Shown here piece by piece: positions 39,151-49,843 of a stretch of 64,000 bases of DNA. Where the stretch lies: the NCBI GenBank assembly GCA_903925075.1, contig CAIYDQ010000144.1:1-64000 (forward strand). The letters are read 5' to 3'. Source of the DNA: an uncultured Geobacter sp. (GTDB taxonomy: Bacteria > Desulfobacterota > Desulfuromonadia > Geobacterales > Geobacteraceae). A program made the translations under genes and the position numbers. Position 1 is the stretch's first letter; every line of letters starts with the position of its first letter. The notes under the pieces were generated by a model. That model was not told where the DNA came from and searched no databases. It worked only from the letters and a program-made list of their open reading frames with translations.

Positions 39151-40518
39151 ATGTACCTTCGCGACACCATCGCCGCAATCAGCACGCCGGTAGGGGAGGG
39201 CGGGATCGGGATCGTCAGGATCAGCGGCCCCGCCTCCCTGCCGATTGCCCGCGACATTTTCCAAGCTAAATCGAGCGGTGGCCTAAAAAGCCACCGTTTT
39301 TCTTATGGCAGCGTGCTGGATCCCGCCAGCGGCGCCTTGCTTGACGAAGCCATGCTGGTGTTCATGAAGGCGCCGAATTCCTACACCCGCGAGGACGTGG
39401 TGGAGATACAGTGCCACGGGGGCGCTCTTGTCGTGTCGCGCATCCTTTCCCTGGTGGTCTCCGCGGGCGCACGTTTGGCGGCACCGGGGGAATTCACCAA
39501 GCGCGCCTTTCTGAATGGTCGCATCGACCTGGTGCAGGCCGAGGCCGTCATGGACGTCATCTCCAGCCGCACCGATGCCGCCTTGTGCCTGGCCCAGCAT
39601 CAAAGGGAGGGACTCCTGTCCAGGCGGATTGCCGTCGTCAAAGATGGCATCCTCTACGCCCTGGCCTACGTCGAGGCGTTGATCGACTTCCCCGAGGAAG
39701 ACATCGACGTGGCGGTGGACACCGACGTGCTCGGGCGGGTGTCGCCGGCAGTGGCCGAGCTTGATGCGCTGATCGACGGTTTCGACGCAGGCAAGGTGCT
39801 GCGCGACGGGGTCTCCGTGATGATCGCCGGTAAGCCCAACGTCGGAAAATCGAGCCTGCTGAACACCCTGCTGAAAGAGAATCGGGCCATCGTCACCGCG
39901 GTCCCCGGCACCACGCGCGATCTGATCGAGGAAGTTGTCAACATCAACGGACTGCCGGTGAAACTGCTCGACACCGCCGGCATCCGGGATTCCGACGATC
40001 TGGTGGAGAAGGAAGGAGTGCGGCTGTCCCTCGCCAGGATACCCGTGGCCGATCTCGTGCTGTTCGTCGTAGACGCTTCAACTGCCTTCACTGTGGAGGA
40101 CGAAGCCATCCTTCAGGCCATTGGCGGCAAGTGTCTGATCGTGGTGCTCAACAAGAGCGATCTCCCCCGCGCGATAGAGCTTCCCGTCGGACTCACCGCT
40201 CAGACCGTTGCCATATCGGCTTTCGACGGCAGCGGTATACCTGAGTTGCGCGACGCCATCGCGGCCGCCTTCATGCATGGCGCGGCCATCGACGGCAGGG
40301 AATATGTGGCGGTGTCGCGTGCCAGGCATCGCGACGCGCTGCTCAAGGCCCGCGAGTCTTTGCGCAGTTTCGTCGCCAATTTGAGTGCCGGAGTGAACAT
40401 GGAGCTGTTGCCGATCGACCTGCGCGATGCCCTGAACGCGGTAGGCGAGGTGACCGGCGAGACCACCGTTGACGACGTGCTGGACCGCATTTTCTCCAGT
40501 TTCTGCATCGGTAAATGA
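39151..40518 (+). CDS. mnmE: tRNA modification GTPase MnmE
   Basis: The 455-residue protein has the tetrahydrofolate-binding N-terminal domain, a helical domain interrupted by the G domain (IAGKPNVGKSSLLNTLL, GTTRDLIEE, DTAGIRDSDD, NKSD) and the C-terminal CIGK containing the essential cysteine. With MnmG it installs the 5-aminomethyl or carboxymethylaminomethyl group on wobble uridines. MnmG lies 186 bases downstream after two parS sites. Confidence 0.97.
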   Translation: MYLRDTIAAISTPVGEGGIGIVRISGPASLPIARDIFQAKSSGGLKSHRFSYGSVLDPASGALLDEAMLVFMKAPNSYTREDVVEIQCHGGALVVSRILSLVVSAGARLAAPGEFTKRAFLNGRIDLVQAEAVMDVISSRTDAALCLAQHQREGLLSRRIAVVKDGILYALAYVEALIDFPEEDIDVAVDTDVLGRVSPAVAELDALIDGFDAGKVLRDGVSVMIAGKPNVGKSSLLNTLLKENRAIVTAVPGTTRDLIEEVVNINGLPVKLLDTAGIRDSDDLVEKEGVRLSLARIPVADLVLFVVDASTAFTVEDEAILQAIGGKCLIVVLNKSDLPRAIELPVGLTAQTVAISAFDGSGIPELRDAIAAAFMHGAAIDGREYVAVSRARHRDALLKARESLRSFVANLSAGVNMELLPIDLRDALNAVGEVTGETTVDDVLDRIFSSFCIGK

Positions 40519-40523
40519 CTGAT

Positions 40524-40539
40524 TGTTCCACGTGGAACA
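40524..40539. promoter_or_regulatory. parS site 1
   Basis: A perfect 16-base palindrome TGTTCCACGTGGAACA, a common variant of the chromosomal ParB-binding site. The palindrome extends to GATTG/CAATC on each side (40521-40542). It lies directly after mnmE. Confidence 0.88.
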
Positions 40540-40563
40540 ATCAGCATCGGGGCCTGCGGTTTT

Positions 40564-40654
40564 GTAGGTTGCGTTGAACGGGTTCATCGTGAAACGCAAC
40601 GTCGCGCTGATGCCACGGAGGCAACGTCGCGTTTCGTACCTCGACGCGACCTAC
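40564..40654. repeat. 91-bp palindromic element (copy C, reverse orientation)
   Basis: This copy runs from GTAGGTTGCGTTGAACGGG to CGACGCGACCTAC and is the reverse orientation of copies A, B and D. It sits exactly between the two parS sites. Confidence 0.8.
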
Positions 40655-40678
40655 CAGGCTTTTCGGCAAGAGCACAAT

Positions 40679-40694
40679 TGTTCCACGTGGAACA
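40679..40694. promoter_or_regulatory. parS site 2
   Basis: A second perfect TGTTCCACGTGGAACA, 140 bases after the first and 10 bases before the mnmG start. Both copies lie within 6 kb of oriC, as expected for centromere sites loaded by ParB. Confidence 0.88.
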
Positions 40695-40704
40695 ATAAGA
40701 GTGA

Positions 40705-42587
<1,883 letters not shown>

Positions 42588-42591
<4 letters not shown>

Positions 42592-43250
42592 ACCAGGCGG
42601 CCAAGGATCTGCTGGCTTCAGGCGCCAAAGAACTCGGCGTCTCGCTGAGCCCTGCGCAACTGGCGGCCCTCAACCTGTTCGCGGAGGAGCTGAAAAAGTG
42701 GAACAGGAAGATCAACCTGACCGCCATCAGCGACGATCAGGGGATCGCGGTGAAGCATCTGGTCGACTCGCTGAGTCTGTTGAAAGTGGTGGCGGGGAGG
42801 GGACGGTTGCTGGACATCGGTTCCGGCGGCGGCTTTCCCTGCATCCCGGTGAAGATCGCGCTCCCCGATCTGGATATGGTCTCCGTGGATGCGGTGGTGA
42901 AAAAAATCAGCTTTCAGAAACAAGCGGCGAGGCTCTTGCGTCTGGAACATTTCGAAGCCATGCACGTGCGAGCCGAGACGCTCTCGGAGCGATACGCCGA
43001 CTCCTTCGACTGGATAGTTTCCCGGGCCTTTTCAGACATCCCGTCTTTTGTGAGCATGGCGATGCCGCTTCTAAAGGAGCAAGGTCGCATCGTCGCCATG
43101 AAAGGAAGAAATGCCGCCGAGGAAGTGGCCGCCGCCAAGAGTGAACTTGCCGACATGGGAGCGCAGGTCGAGTCCTGCCAGGATTTCTGTCTTCCGGGGA
43201 GCGGAGACGCCCGTTGCCTGGTGGTGATAATAAAAAATAGATTAGTGTAG
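42588..43250 (+). CDS. rsmG: 16S rRNA (guanine527-N7)-methyltransferase
   Basis: The 220-residue protein has the SAM-binding motif LLDIGSGGGFPCIPVKIALP and FDWIVSRAFSDIPSFV. It methylates G527 in 16S rRNA. In related genomes parA and parB follow here; in this window a repeat-bearing gap and dapA follow instead. Confidence 0.95.
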
Positions 43251-43824
43251 ATTAATTCGATCCCTAATGAGCAAAATGCGCCCTTTAACGGGTCCGTGTT
43301 GCGGATTGAGGTCAATGGTTGCCCTGGGCCGAGAAAGTCCGCTGTGTGGGAAATATGGCAGCCTATTTTTTGAGCAGATCGCGGCGATTTTGAAGAAATC
43401 GTCCGTAACTTTTTTAAAGCCGACCGGATTTTTATAGATCTGCGGTAACTGCTCGACACTCTTTTCCGTAGGTCTCGTTGAGGTACGAAACTCGACGTCG
43501 CAACGGTGCCGCGGTGGCGATGTCGAGTTTCACGATGAAGCCGTTCAACGCGACCTACCGATGGGCTGAGCTGGTAGCTCATGCGGTGAATTAGTTTTCA
43601 CCCACGAGATGCGGCGGATGCCTGTAGTCCGAAAATCGTGACGCCCCCCTTGCGGAGAAGCGAGCGAGCAAAATTTTTGACATCGACCCCCTTTATATGT
43701 TAAAAGTGAAAACTTTTATTGTTTTCTTCAGGTTGGTGCAGCGTTGACCTGTAGTACTTACTTGCAGGCGAATTGCTTGCGCGTCATTGATTATTTCCAG
43801 CAGCAGCAATAAGGAGGTAGCCCC
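43251..43824. other. repeat-containing gap between rsmG and dapA
   Basis: No gene is supported in these 574 bases. They hold a long-form palindromic element (43445-43598) and, before it, a region with a GCGGA/TCCGC stem (about 43312-43352) followed by a T-run near 43372, which could be a small RNA or a terminator after rsmG. The 3' part supplies the AAGGAGGTAG site of dapA. No trace of parA or parB remains. Confidence 0.6.
43445..43598. repeat. long form of the palindromic element (copy D; core 43468-43558)
   Basis: The 91-base core is changed at matching sites in both halves: the arm reading AAACTCGAC pairs with GTCGAGTTT, where other copies have AAACGCGAC and GTCGCGTTT. Such compensatory change implies selection or gene conversion on the paired structure. 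Flanks are related to those of copy A (CGATGGGCTGAGCTGG against TGATGTGCGAAGTTGC; GGTGAAT near the right tip). Confidence 0.78.
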
Positions 43825-44697
43825 ATGTTCCAGGGAAGTATCGTTGCCATTGTCACTCCGTTTATTAACGGCGCGGTCGATGAGGAGAAGCTGCGCGAAC
43901 TGGTGGAGTTCCAGATCGAAAACGGCACCGACGGCATAGTGCCCTGCGGCACCACCGGCGAGTCCTCGACGCTCGATTACGTGGAACACGACAAGGTCGT
44001 TCAGATCGTCATCGAGCAGGTGAACAAGCGGGTGCCGGTCATCGCCGGAACCGGCTCCAATTCCACCCACGAGGCGATCGAGATCACCAGGCACGCCAAG
44101 GAACTGGGCGCCGACGGCGCTTTGCTGGTAACCCCTTACTACAACAAACCGTCTCAGGAAGGGCTCTACCTGCACTATAAGGCGGTCGCCGACGCGGTGG
44201 CGCTGCCGCAGGTGCTTTACAACGTGCCGGGACGCACTGCGGTGAACCTGCTCCCCGAGACTGTGGCCAGGCTCGCCCAGCACGCCAACATCGTGGCCAT
44301 CAAGGAGGCGACCGGTTCGCTTCAGCAGGCGTCCGAGGTCTTGTCGCTTTGCGGCGAGAACATCACGGTCCTCTCCGGCGACGACTTCATCACCCTCCCC
44401 ATGATGGCCTGCGGCGCCAAAGGGGTGATCTCGGTCACGGCCAACATCATGCCCAAAGAGGTAGCGGCGCTGGTCGACGCCTTCAACGCCGGCAACATGG
44501 AAGAGGCGAAGAGACTGCACCTGTACCTTTTGAAGATCTCCAACGCCATGTTCATCGAGACCAACCCGGTGCCGGTGAAGACCGGAGTGGCGCTGCTGGG
44601 GAGGTGCCGCGACGAAGTGCGTCTGCCGCTGGCTCCGCTGGCCGACGCCAACCGCGTCAAACTGACCGCGATCATGAAGGAATACGGGCTCATCTAA
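43825..44697 (+). CDS. dapA: 4-hydroxy-tetrahydrodipicolinate synthase
   Basis: The 290-residue TIM barrel has the substrate motif CGTTGESSTL, Tyr in TPYYNKPSQEG, and the Schiff-base lysine Lys160 in IVAIKEATG. It condenses aspartate semialdehyde with pyruvate in the cytoplasm. AAGGAGG precedes the ATG. dapB follows after 18 bases, forming a lysine/peptidoglycan precursor operon. Confidence 0.97.
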   Translation: MFQGSIVAIVTPFINGAVDEEKLRELVEFQIENGTDGIVPCGTTGESSTLDYVEHDKVVQIVIEQVNKRVPVIAGTGSNSTHEAIEITRHAKELGADGALLVTPYYNKPSQEGLYLHYKAVADAVALPQVLYNVPGRTAVNLLPETVARLAQHANIVAIKEATGSLQQASEVLSLCGENITVLSGDDFITLPMMACGAKGVISVTANIMPKEVAALVDAFNAGNMEEAKRLHLYLLKISNAMFIETNPVPVKTGVALLGRCRDEVRLPLAPLADANRVKLTAIMKEYGLI

Positions 44698-44715
44698 AGA
44701 TATCGGAGCGAAATC

Positions 44716-45519
44716 ATGATAAAAATAGCTGTTTGCGGGGCTGCGGGACGGATGGGGGGGCGGATCATTGCCGCCATCAAGGAAGCGGCGGACGTGGAAC
44801 TTTCCGGCGCCTTGGAGCGTCCGGGGCATCCGATGATCGGCCAGGACGCCGGCTATAACGCGGGTCTGGGCGCCATCGGCCTGACCATCAGCGACGACCT
44901 GAACGCCGTGGTGCAGGGTTGCGACGTGCTGATCGACTTCACGGCGCCCAAGGTGTCCCTGAAAAACCTGGAGGTCTGCGCCCTTTTCGGCAAGTCCATC
45001 GTCATCGGCTCGACCGGCTTCACCCCGGAGGAGAGGCTCTTCGCCGCCGAGCTGGCGCGCGAGATCCCGGTGATCATCGCCCCCAACATGTCGGTCGGCG
45101 TCAACGTCTGTTTCAAGGTTTTGGCCGACGTGGCCAAGATCCTGGGGGACGACTTCGACGTGGAGATCGTGGAGGCGCACCATCGCCTGAAGAAGGATTC
45201 CCCCTCCGGGACCGCGGTCAGGATGGGCGAAGTGGTGGCGGGCGCCTTGGGGCGCGACTACCAAAAAGTCGCCAACTACCATCGCGAGGGGATCTGCGGC
45301 GAGCGGACCCATGACGAGATCGGCATGCAGACCATACGCGGCGGCGACATCGTCGGCGAGCACACCGCCTACTTCATCGGCATGGGCGAGCGCATCGAGA
45401 TCACCCATCGCGCCCACACCCGCGACATGTTCTCCAGAGGCTCCGTGCGCGCCGCCAAGTGGGTGGTAAGCGCCAAGCCCGGCGTCTGGGACATGCAGGA
45501 CGTGCTGGGGCTTAGATAG
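44716..45519 (+). CDS. dapB: 4-hydroxy-tetrahydrodipicolinate reductase
   Basis: The 267-residue protein has the NAD(P) motif VCGAAGRMGGRII and the catalytic EAHHRLKKDSPSGTA. It reduces the DapA product. It is followed by two small nucleotidyltransferase genes and then by dapL, which completes the route. Confidence 0.97.
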   Translation: MIKIAVCGAAGRMGGRIIAAIKEAADVELSGALERPGHPMIGQDAGYNAGLGAIGLTISDDLNAVVQGCDVLIDFTAPKVSLKNLEVCALFGKSIVIGSTGFTPEERLFAAELAREIPVIIAPNMSVGVNVCFKVLADVAKILGDDFDVEIVEAHHRLKKDSPSGTAVRMGEVVAGALGRDYQKVANYHREGICGERTHDEIGMQTIRGGDIVGEHTAYFIGMGERIEITHRAHTRDMFSRGSVRAAKWVVSAKPGVWDMQDVLGLR

Positions 45520-45575
45520 ACTTCGTAGCAGGCAGGATTCGGACACCTTGCCGAGCAGTTCGAAAAGGCCAGCGC

Positions 45576-45887
45576 ATGCTGACATCCGAAGATATTGAAA
45601 CGTTGCGCGACACTATCGTCGAAGGTGTTCACCCGCTGCAGATATTTCTGTTCGGACCCTACGCCGAGGGTCGTGCAACAGACGACAGCGACGTCGACGT
45701 AGTGGTCGTGATGGACACCGAGCTTTCGCAGCACCAGCGAAACGTTTCGGTAAAGCGGCTGTTTCCTCGTCGGCATTTTTCGCTGGATGCTTTCGTCTTT
45801 GCACCGGTGGAATTCGCCAAATACAAGGATGTGCCAGGTACCTTGATATATACCGCTTCCCATCAAGGAATGCCGCTTTATGGATGA
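45576..45887 (+). CDS. MNT-type nucleotidyltransferase domain protein, orphan
   Basis: The 103-residue protein shows the minimal nucleotidyltransferase fold with FGPYAEGRATDDSDVDVVVV: the GS of the usual GSxAxG motif is GP, while the catalytic DSDVD aspartates are present. Such proteins usually pair with a HEPN partner, in which MNT is the antitoxin that adenylylates HEPN. Here the frame overlapping its stop (ATGGATGACTTGACG) closes after 24 codons, so no intact HEPN gene follows. Confidence 0.75.
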   Translation: MLTSEDIETLRDTIVEGVHPLQIFLFGPYAEGRATDDSDVDVVVVMDTELSQHQRNVSVKRLFPRRHFSLDAFVFAPVEFAKYKDVPGTLIYTASHQGMPLYG

Positions 45888-45922
45888 CTTGACGAACGCT
45901 ACGTTTTCCCTTGAGGACAAAT

Positions 45923-46246
45923 ATGGGAGTCTCCGCAGACAAAGCTATTCTTGATCGCTGCCTTGCGGCTATTAAATCGGTAGATCCCGATGCCGAGATT
46001 GTTCTTTTTGGCTCTCGCGCTCGTGGCGACGCCGAGCCCGATTCGGATTACGACCTTCTAGTGCTTACGGGCGGTGATGTTGGCCTGCAACACGAAGAAT
46101 CCATCCTGCGGGCCTTGTTTCCAATCGAAATGGAAACGGGAGCAGTATTGACGTTTCTTCTGCATAACAAGCACACATGGAATTCACCGATTTACCGGGC
46201 GATGCCGATCCGTCAGAACATAGACAGAGAGGGCATCGTCTTGTGA
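45923..46246 (+). CDS. MNT-type nucleotidyltransferase domain protein, orphan
   Basis: The 107-residue protein has a complete motif (IVLFGSRARGDAEPDSDYDLLV) with both aspartates. I start at the ATG preceded by TTGAGGAC; a TTG four codons earlier is an alternative. Again no HEPN gene follows: a GTG overlapping its end (GTGACCGGAGAG) reads only seven codons. The two MNT genes are tandem but diverged, and sit between dapB and dapL. Confidence 0.78.
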   Translation: MGVSADKAILDRCLAAIKSVDPDAEIVLFGSRARGDAEPDSDYDLLVLTGGDVGLQHEESILRALFPIEMETGAVLTFLLHNKHTWNSPIYRAMPIRQNIDREGIVL

Positions 46247-46308
46247 CCGGAGAGATAAGTGATTAGCACCTTGACTGAAAAAATCGAGATTTCGGAGGAA
46301 CATCTGTA

Positions 46309-47541
46309 ATGGCACTCATCAACGACAACTACCTCAAACTCAAAGCGGGCTACCTTTTCCCGGAAATCGGGCGCCGCGTGCGGGCTTTCGCCGCAGCCAA
46401 CCCGGAAGCGAAGGTCCTCCGGCTCGGCATCGGCGACGTTACCCAGCCGCTCACCCCGACCATACTGAAGGCGTTCCACGACGCGGTGGACGACCTGGGG
46501 AGCGAAGCTTCTTTCATGGGGTACGGCCCGGAGCAGGGGTACGACTTTTTGATCGAGGCGATCATCGAGAAGTCCTACAACCCGCTGGGCGTCGAGTTGA
46601 AGAGCACGGAAATGTTCATCTCCGACGGCTCCAAGTGCGATTGCGCCAACATCCTCGACATCTTTGCGCTCGACAACACCGTTGCCATCGGCGATCCGGT
46701 TTACCCGGTCTACAACGACACCAACGTGATGATCGGCCGCAGCGGCGAGGCGGACGAAAAGGGTTACTACCAGGGGTTGGTCTACATGCCCTGCACCGAA
46801 GCAAACGGCTTCTTCCCGGCCTACCCGGAGGAGAAGGTGGACATGATCTACCTCTGCTTCCCCAACAACCCGACCGGAGCCGTCGCCAGCAGGGAGCAGT
46901 TGAAGGGGTGGGTCGACTACGCCCTGGCCAACGACTCGGTCATCCTCTTCGACGCGGCCTACGAGGCGTTCATCACCGATCCCTCCATCCCGCACTCCAT
47001 CTACGAGATCGAGGGCGCCAAGAAATGCGCCATCGAGTTCCGCTCCTTCTCGAAGACGGCGGGCTTCACCGGCGTGCGCTGCGGCGTGGTGGTCGTACCC
47101 GAAGAACTGGAGGGGACCACCTCGGCCGGCGAGAAATACAGCTTCAACAAACTCTGGTTGCGTCGCCAGACCACCAAGTTCAACGGCGCCTCCTACCCGG
47201 TGCAGAAAGCGGCGGCGGCGGTCTACACCGAAGAAGGGTGGAAAGAGACCAAGGCCAACATCGACTACTACATGGAAAACGCGCGCCTCATCCGTGAGGG
47301 GCTTTCCGAGGCCGGCCTCACCGTCTACGGCGGAGTGAACGGTCCCTACATCTGGCTCAAGACCCCGGCGGGCGTGACCTCCTGGGACTTCTTCGACAAA
47401 CTGTTGAACGAGTGCCACGTGGTCGGCACCCCCGGCAGCGGCTTCGGGCCGAGCGGGGAAGGGTACTTCCGCCTCTCCGCCTTCTGCAACCGCAACAACG
47501 TGATCGAGGCGGTGGCCAGGATAAAGAAGAACCTGAAGTAG
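46309..47541 (+). CDS. dapL: LL-diaminopimelate aminotransferase
   Basis: The 410-residue fold-type I PLP enzyme has [10 protein letters not shown] near the start, [10 protein letters not shown], and the PLP lysine in [14 protein letters not shown]. It transaminates tetrahydrodipicolinate directly to LL-diaminopimelate, so the dapD/C/E steps are not needed. GGAGGAAC precedes the ATG. A terminator follows. Confidence 0.95.
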   Translation: MALINDNYLKLKAGYLFPEIGRRVRAFAAANPEAKVLRLGIGDVTQPLTPTILKAFHDAVDDLGSEASFMGYGPEQGYDFLIEAIIEKSYNPLGVELKSTEMFISDGSKCDCANILDIFALDNTVAIGDPVYPVYNDTNVMIGRSGEADEKGYYQGLVYMPCTEANGFFPAYPEEKVDMIYLCFPNNPTGAVASREQLKGWVDYALANDSVILFDAAYEAFITDPSIPHSIYEIEGAKKCAIEFRSFSKTAGFTGVRCGVVVVPEELEGTTSAGEKYSFNKLWLRRQTTKFNGASYPVQKAAAAVYTEEGWKETKANIDYYMENARLIREGLSEAGLTVYGGVNGPYIWLKTPAGVTSWDFFDKLLNECHVVGTPGSGFGPSGEGYFRLSAFCNRNNVIEAVARIKKNLK

Positions 47542-47576
47542 TAATTGAAGTTGGAATATATTGAAGAACCGGGTAC

Positions 47577-47603
47577 AAAAAGGGCGGCCGAAAGGCCGCC
47601 TTT
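47577..47603 (+). terminator. Rho-independent terminator after dapL
   Basis: A GGCGGCC/GGCCGCC stem with a GAAA tetraloop is preceded by AAAAA and followed by TTTGCTATT, 36 bases past the dapL stop. Confidence 0.8.
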
Positions 47604-47654
47604 GCTATTGCAGCAACACATGTGATTTTCGCATTTTCAGGACGAGATTCTGAT

Positions 47655-48158
47655 TCAACGCCCCAACAGCTTCATCATTTCGCGGTTGAAGGCCGGCAGG
47701 TCGCCCGGCTCGCGCGAGGTGATCAGGTTGCCGTCCACCACGACTTCGGCGTCCTGATACTTCGCTCCCGCTTCTCTCAGCTCGGTCATTACCTCTTTAT
47801 AGCAGGTGGCCTTTCTGCCCCTTATCAGGTTCGCGGAGATGAGGATCTGCGGGCCGTGGCAGATGGCCGCCACCGGTTTGTTGTCGGTGAAGAAGGAACG
47901 TGCGATCTCCTGGACCTTCGGGTCGTTGCGGATCGCAGCAGGCGCCTTGCCTCCCGGGAGCATCAGGAGGTCGTAGTCGCCAGCGTTGATCTCGGCGAAC
48001 AGCTTGTTGACCGGAACTTCGTAGCCGTGTTTGCCACGGATCGCATCGCGCCTGTTGGAGGCGACGTCCACCGTGAAACCCGCCTCGCGCAGTCGGTAAA
48101 GGGGAACCAGCAATTCGGTATCTTCAAAATTATCCGCACTTAAAATCAGGGCTTTCAT
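47655..48158 (-). CDS. DJ-1/PfpI-family protein
   Basis: The 167-residue protein has the nucleophile-elbow cysteine in VAAICHGPQIL and the conserved Glu in ADNFEDTELL. It is the length of the PfpI/YhbO group, which act as proteases, deglycases or chaperones under stress. GGAGGAG precedes the ATG; the longer upstream frame is not used. It converges on dapL's terminator. Confidence 0.92.
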   Translation of the reverse strand: MKALILSADNFEDTELLVPLYRLREAGFTVDVASNRRDAIRGKHGYEVPVNKLFAEINAGDYDLLMLPGGKAPAAIRNDPKVQEIARSFFTDNKPVAAICHGPQILISANLIRGRKATCYKEVMTELREAGAKYQDAEVVVDGNLITSREPGDLPAFNREMMKLLGR

Positions 48159-48590
48159 AGTACTCCTCCCGTCGGCGAAAATTTTCGCCGTTCGATTGCC
48201 AAGGTTGCCCTTGGGCTGTGAAGCAACTAGCAGCCAGATCTGTTCCGGCAAAGCGACATACTCAACCTCTCCGCCTTGCCGATCTTATTTTACCATGGAA
48301 GGCGCCTCTAAAAATAGGGGGCCGGCCGGCAGACGATCAGACAATCGCGCTAATTCAGCATATTGCGGAAATGTTACGAGCGGCGGACGGCCTGAGGGGG
48401 AAGATGTGCGAGCATCACTGCTTGCGGAGGCCGGAGAGGGGAAGGCGTCGTCCGCTTCTAAACAGGCTGAAAATGAAATTCATTTACACGACAAAGCTCG
48501 ATATGTTAGCCTAAGTAAAGGGGAGTGAAGGAGTGAAGGTCACGACCGGCAGTTTGGAAAGGTGGAGTAATAGTTTAGAGAGGTGGAGAG
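48159..48590. other. intergenic region without a supported gene
   Basis: Two overlapping open frames (48196-48528 and 48218-48514, both plus) lack good start sites and recognisable motifs. The first 60 bases hold the promoter and leader of the DJ-1/PfpI gene. The 3' end has AG-rich sequence that leads into a tiny membrane ORF. Confidence 0.5.
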
Positions 48591-48680
48591 ATGAGTTATT
48601 TGGTAATCGGTTTCTTAGTCGTATCAGTCGCACTAATGGCATACCAGTTCAGAACCTATTTCGCCAGCAAACACAAGTAG
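48591..48680 (+). CDS. 29-residue single-pass membrane peptide (candidate small ORF)
   Basis: An ATG preceded by AGGTGGAGAG opens a frame of 29 codons. Residues 3-18 are hydrophobic (YLVIGFLVVSVALMAY), followed by a basic, aromatic tail ending in SKHK, which is the form of many real bacterial small membrane proteins. It lies 33 bases before the end of the convergent HTH gene. No family is recognised; expression is unproven. Confidence 0.5.
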   Translation: MSYLVIGFLVVSVALMAYQFRTYFASKHK

Positions 48681-48713
48681 CGACCTGGCGGACCTCCGGT
48701 AAGCATGCGAGAT

Positions 48714-49634
48714 TCACTTGATGACGGTGAACCCGCTCTGCGGATCCCAGCGGTATCCCTTGCCGCTCCAGATCGCCTCGATGATCTTCCAGTCGAGGCC
48801 GAGTCCCTTCATTTCTTCGCAAATATAGTAGGCGGGCATGATCTCGTCGTCGTCGATGCGGCCGTCGCCGTTGGCGTCCGCCCAGTGGTAGGCGCCGATC
48901 AGTATGCTGTCGTTGCCGCCCACGGTTTCGGTGCGGTTCGCACCCCGAGCGGCCACCACGATCTCTCCTTTTAGCTTTTCCTCCTTGTGTAGCGCCGGCG
49001 AAGCCGGTATCTGAAGCGTGTAGGAGACGGTGACCGAGGCGCTGCCGCCGGGAACAAGCCACTTGATGCCTGAGCCGGGAGCCTCCGCGCCGGAAGCCGT
49101 TGGCAGCGCGCTCACCATCCGTAACGCGTCGGGAAGCTTTTCCTTGAGGATGAAACCGAAGTCCTCCCCCTTTTGTCGGGTCACCTTGATCTGCACCGGC
49201 ACGATTTCCCCGGGGGCGGCGAACCGCGGCACCCACCGAGTGGCGACGGGCGCCGAAGCCGGTCGTCCGGTGAAGAGATAGATCGCCAGAAATAGCAGCA
49301 GCAGGGCTGTCGCGCCCGACGGAAGTAGCCAACGGCTGCGGCCGACGACAGGGGCGACCGGCTCGTCCTCCGGGGAATCGCCCGCCTCGTCCGCGCGCAG
49401 TATTTCGGCCAACTCGACCTCGAGAGCGCCGGCCAGCTTCTCGGCGTTTTCCCGCTTGATGGAGGGATAGCGGTTGTTTTCCCAGCGCGAGATGGTGTCG
49501 GTGGTGACGCCCACCACGTTCGCCACGTAGAGTTGGGTCAGCTTTTTGTTCTCGCGCACGCTCCTGATCAGCGCCCCGTCAACGGCGAGGTAGGGTGCGG
49601 TCAACGGGTCTGTCTTTCCGGAAGGTTGCTCCAT
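48714..49634 (-). CDS. membrane-anchored XRE regulator with an EF-hand-containing outer domain
   Basis: The 306-residue protein has an N-terminal helix-turn-helix (about residues 20-78; LTQLYVANVVGVTTDTISRW), an acidic linker, one membrane helix (about 103-121), and an outer domain of about 180 residues. The latter has a beta-sandwich-like part (PGEIVPVQIKVTR, ASVTVSYTLQIP) and a canonical calcium loop DANGDGRIDDDE at 253-264. It is divergent from ppcA with a 209-base gap, so it could control ppcA in response to a periplasmic signal, perhaps calcium. I do not know a characterised relative. Confidence 0.78.
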   Translation of the reverse strand: MEQPSGKTDPLTAPYLAVDGALIRSVRENKKLTQLYVANVVGVTTDTISRWENNRYPSIKRENAEKLAGALEVELAEILRADEAGDSPEDEPVAPVVGRSRWLLPSGATALLLLFLAIYLFTGRPASAPVATRWVPRFAAPGEIVPVQIKVTRQKGEDFGFILKEKLPDALRMVSALPTASGAEAPGSGIKWLVPGGSASVTVSYTLQIPASPALHKEEKLKGEIVVAARGANRTETVGGNDSILIGAYHWADANGDGRIDDDEIMPAYYICEEMKGLGLDWKIIEAIWSGKGYRWDPQSGFTVIK

Positions 49635-49843
49635 GTAGCTTGCGCTCCGTCAAAGATCGTTGCGTTTAGCGGCCGGATCGCGCCCCCCGTGCGCCTGAAG
49701 ACAAGGTCCAGGCGGGTTGCGGCCGGCAAATGGACCCTACATCGGGTCGGATTGCTATAGATGTCGATAGCGGCGGGCCTGCTCAAATGGTATTTTCTAG
49801 CACAGTTCGGCTGGAAAAAACCAAAAAGAAAAGGAGCATGACC
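49635..49843. promoter_or_regulatory. divergent promoter region between the membrane regulator and ppcA
   Basis: The 209-base gap must hold both promoters. TGCTATAGAT (49751-49760) looks like an extended -10 facing ppcA. The purine-rich leader ends in AAAAGGAGC, the ribosome-binding site of ppcA. Confidence 0.45.

Noticed and set aside
43600-43824. Lysine riboswitch ahead of dapA
   Set aside because: The conserved core elements were not found, and the leader is short after the repeat.
43693-45585. 630-residue open frame on the minus strand opposite dapA and dapB
   Set aside because: It is antisense to two clear enzymes, has biased low-complexity composition (many His, Val, Gly, Arg) and no motif.
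48196-48528. Two overlapping small plus-strand frames in the gap after the DJ-1 gene
   Set aside because: No ribosome-binding site, no recognisable domain and amino acid composition resembling random GC-rich translation.
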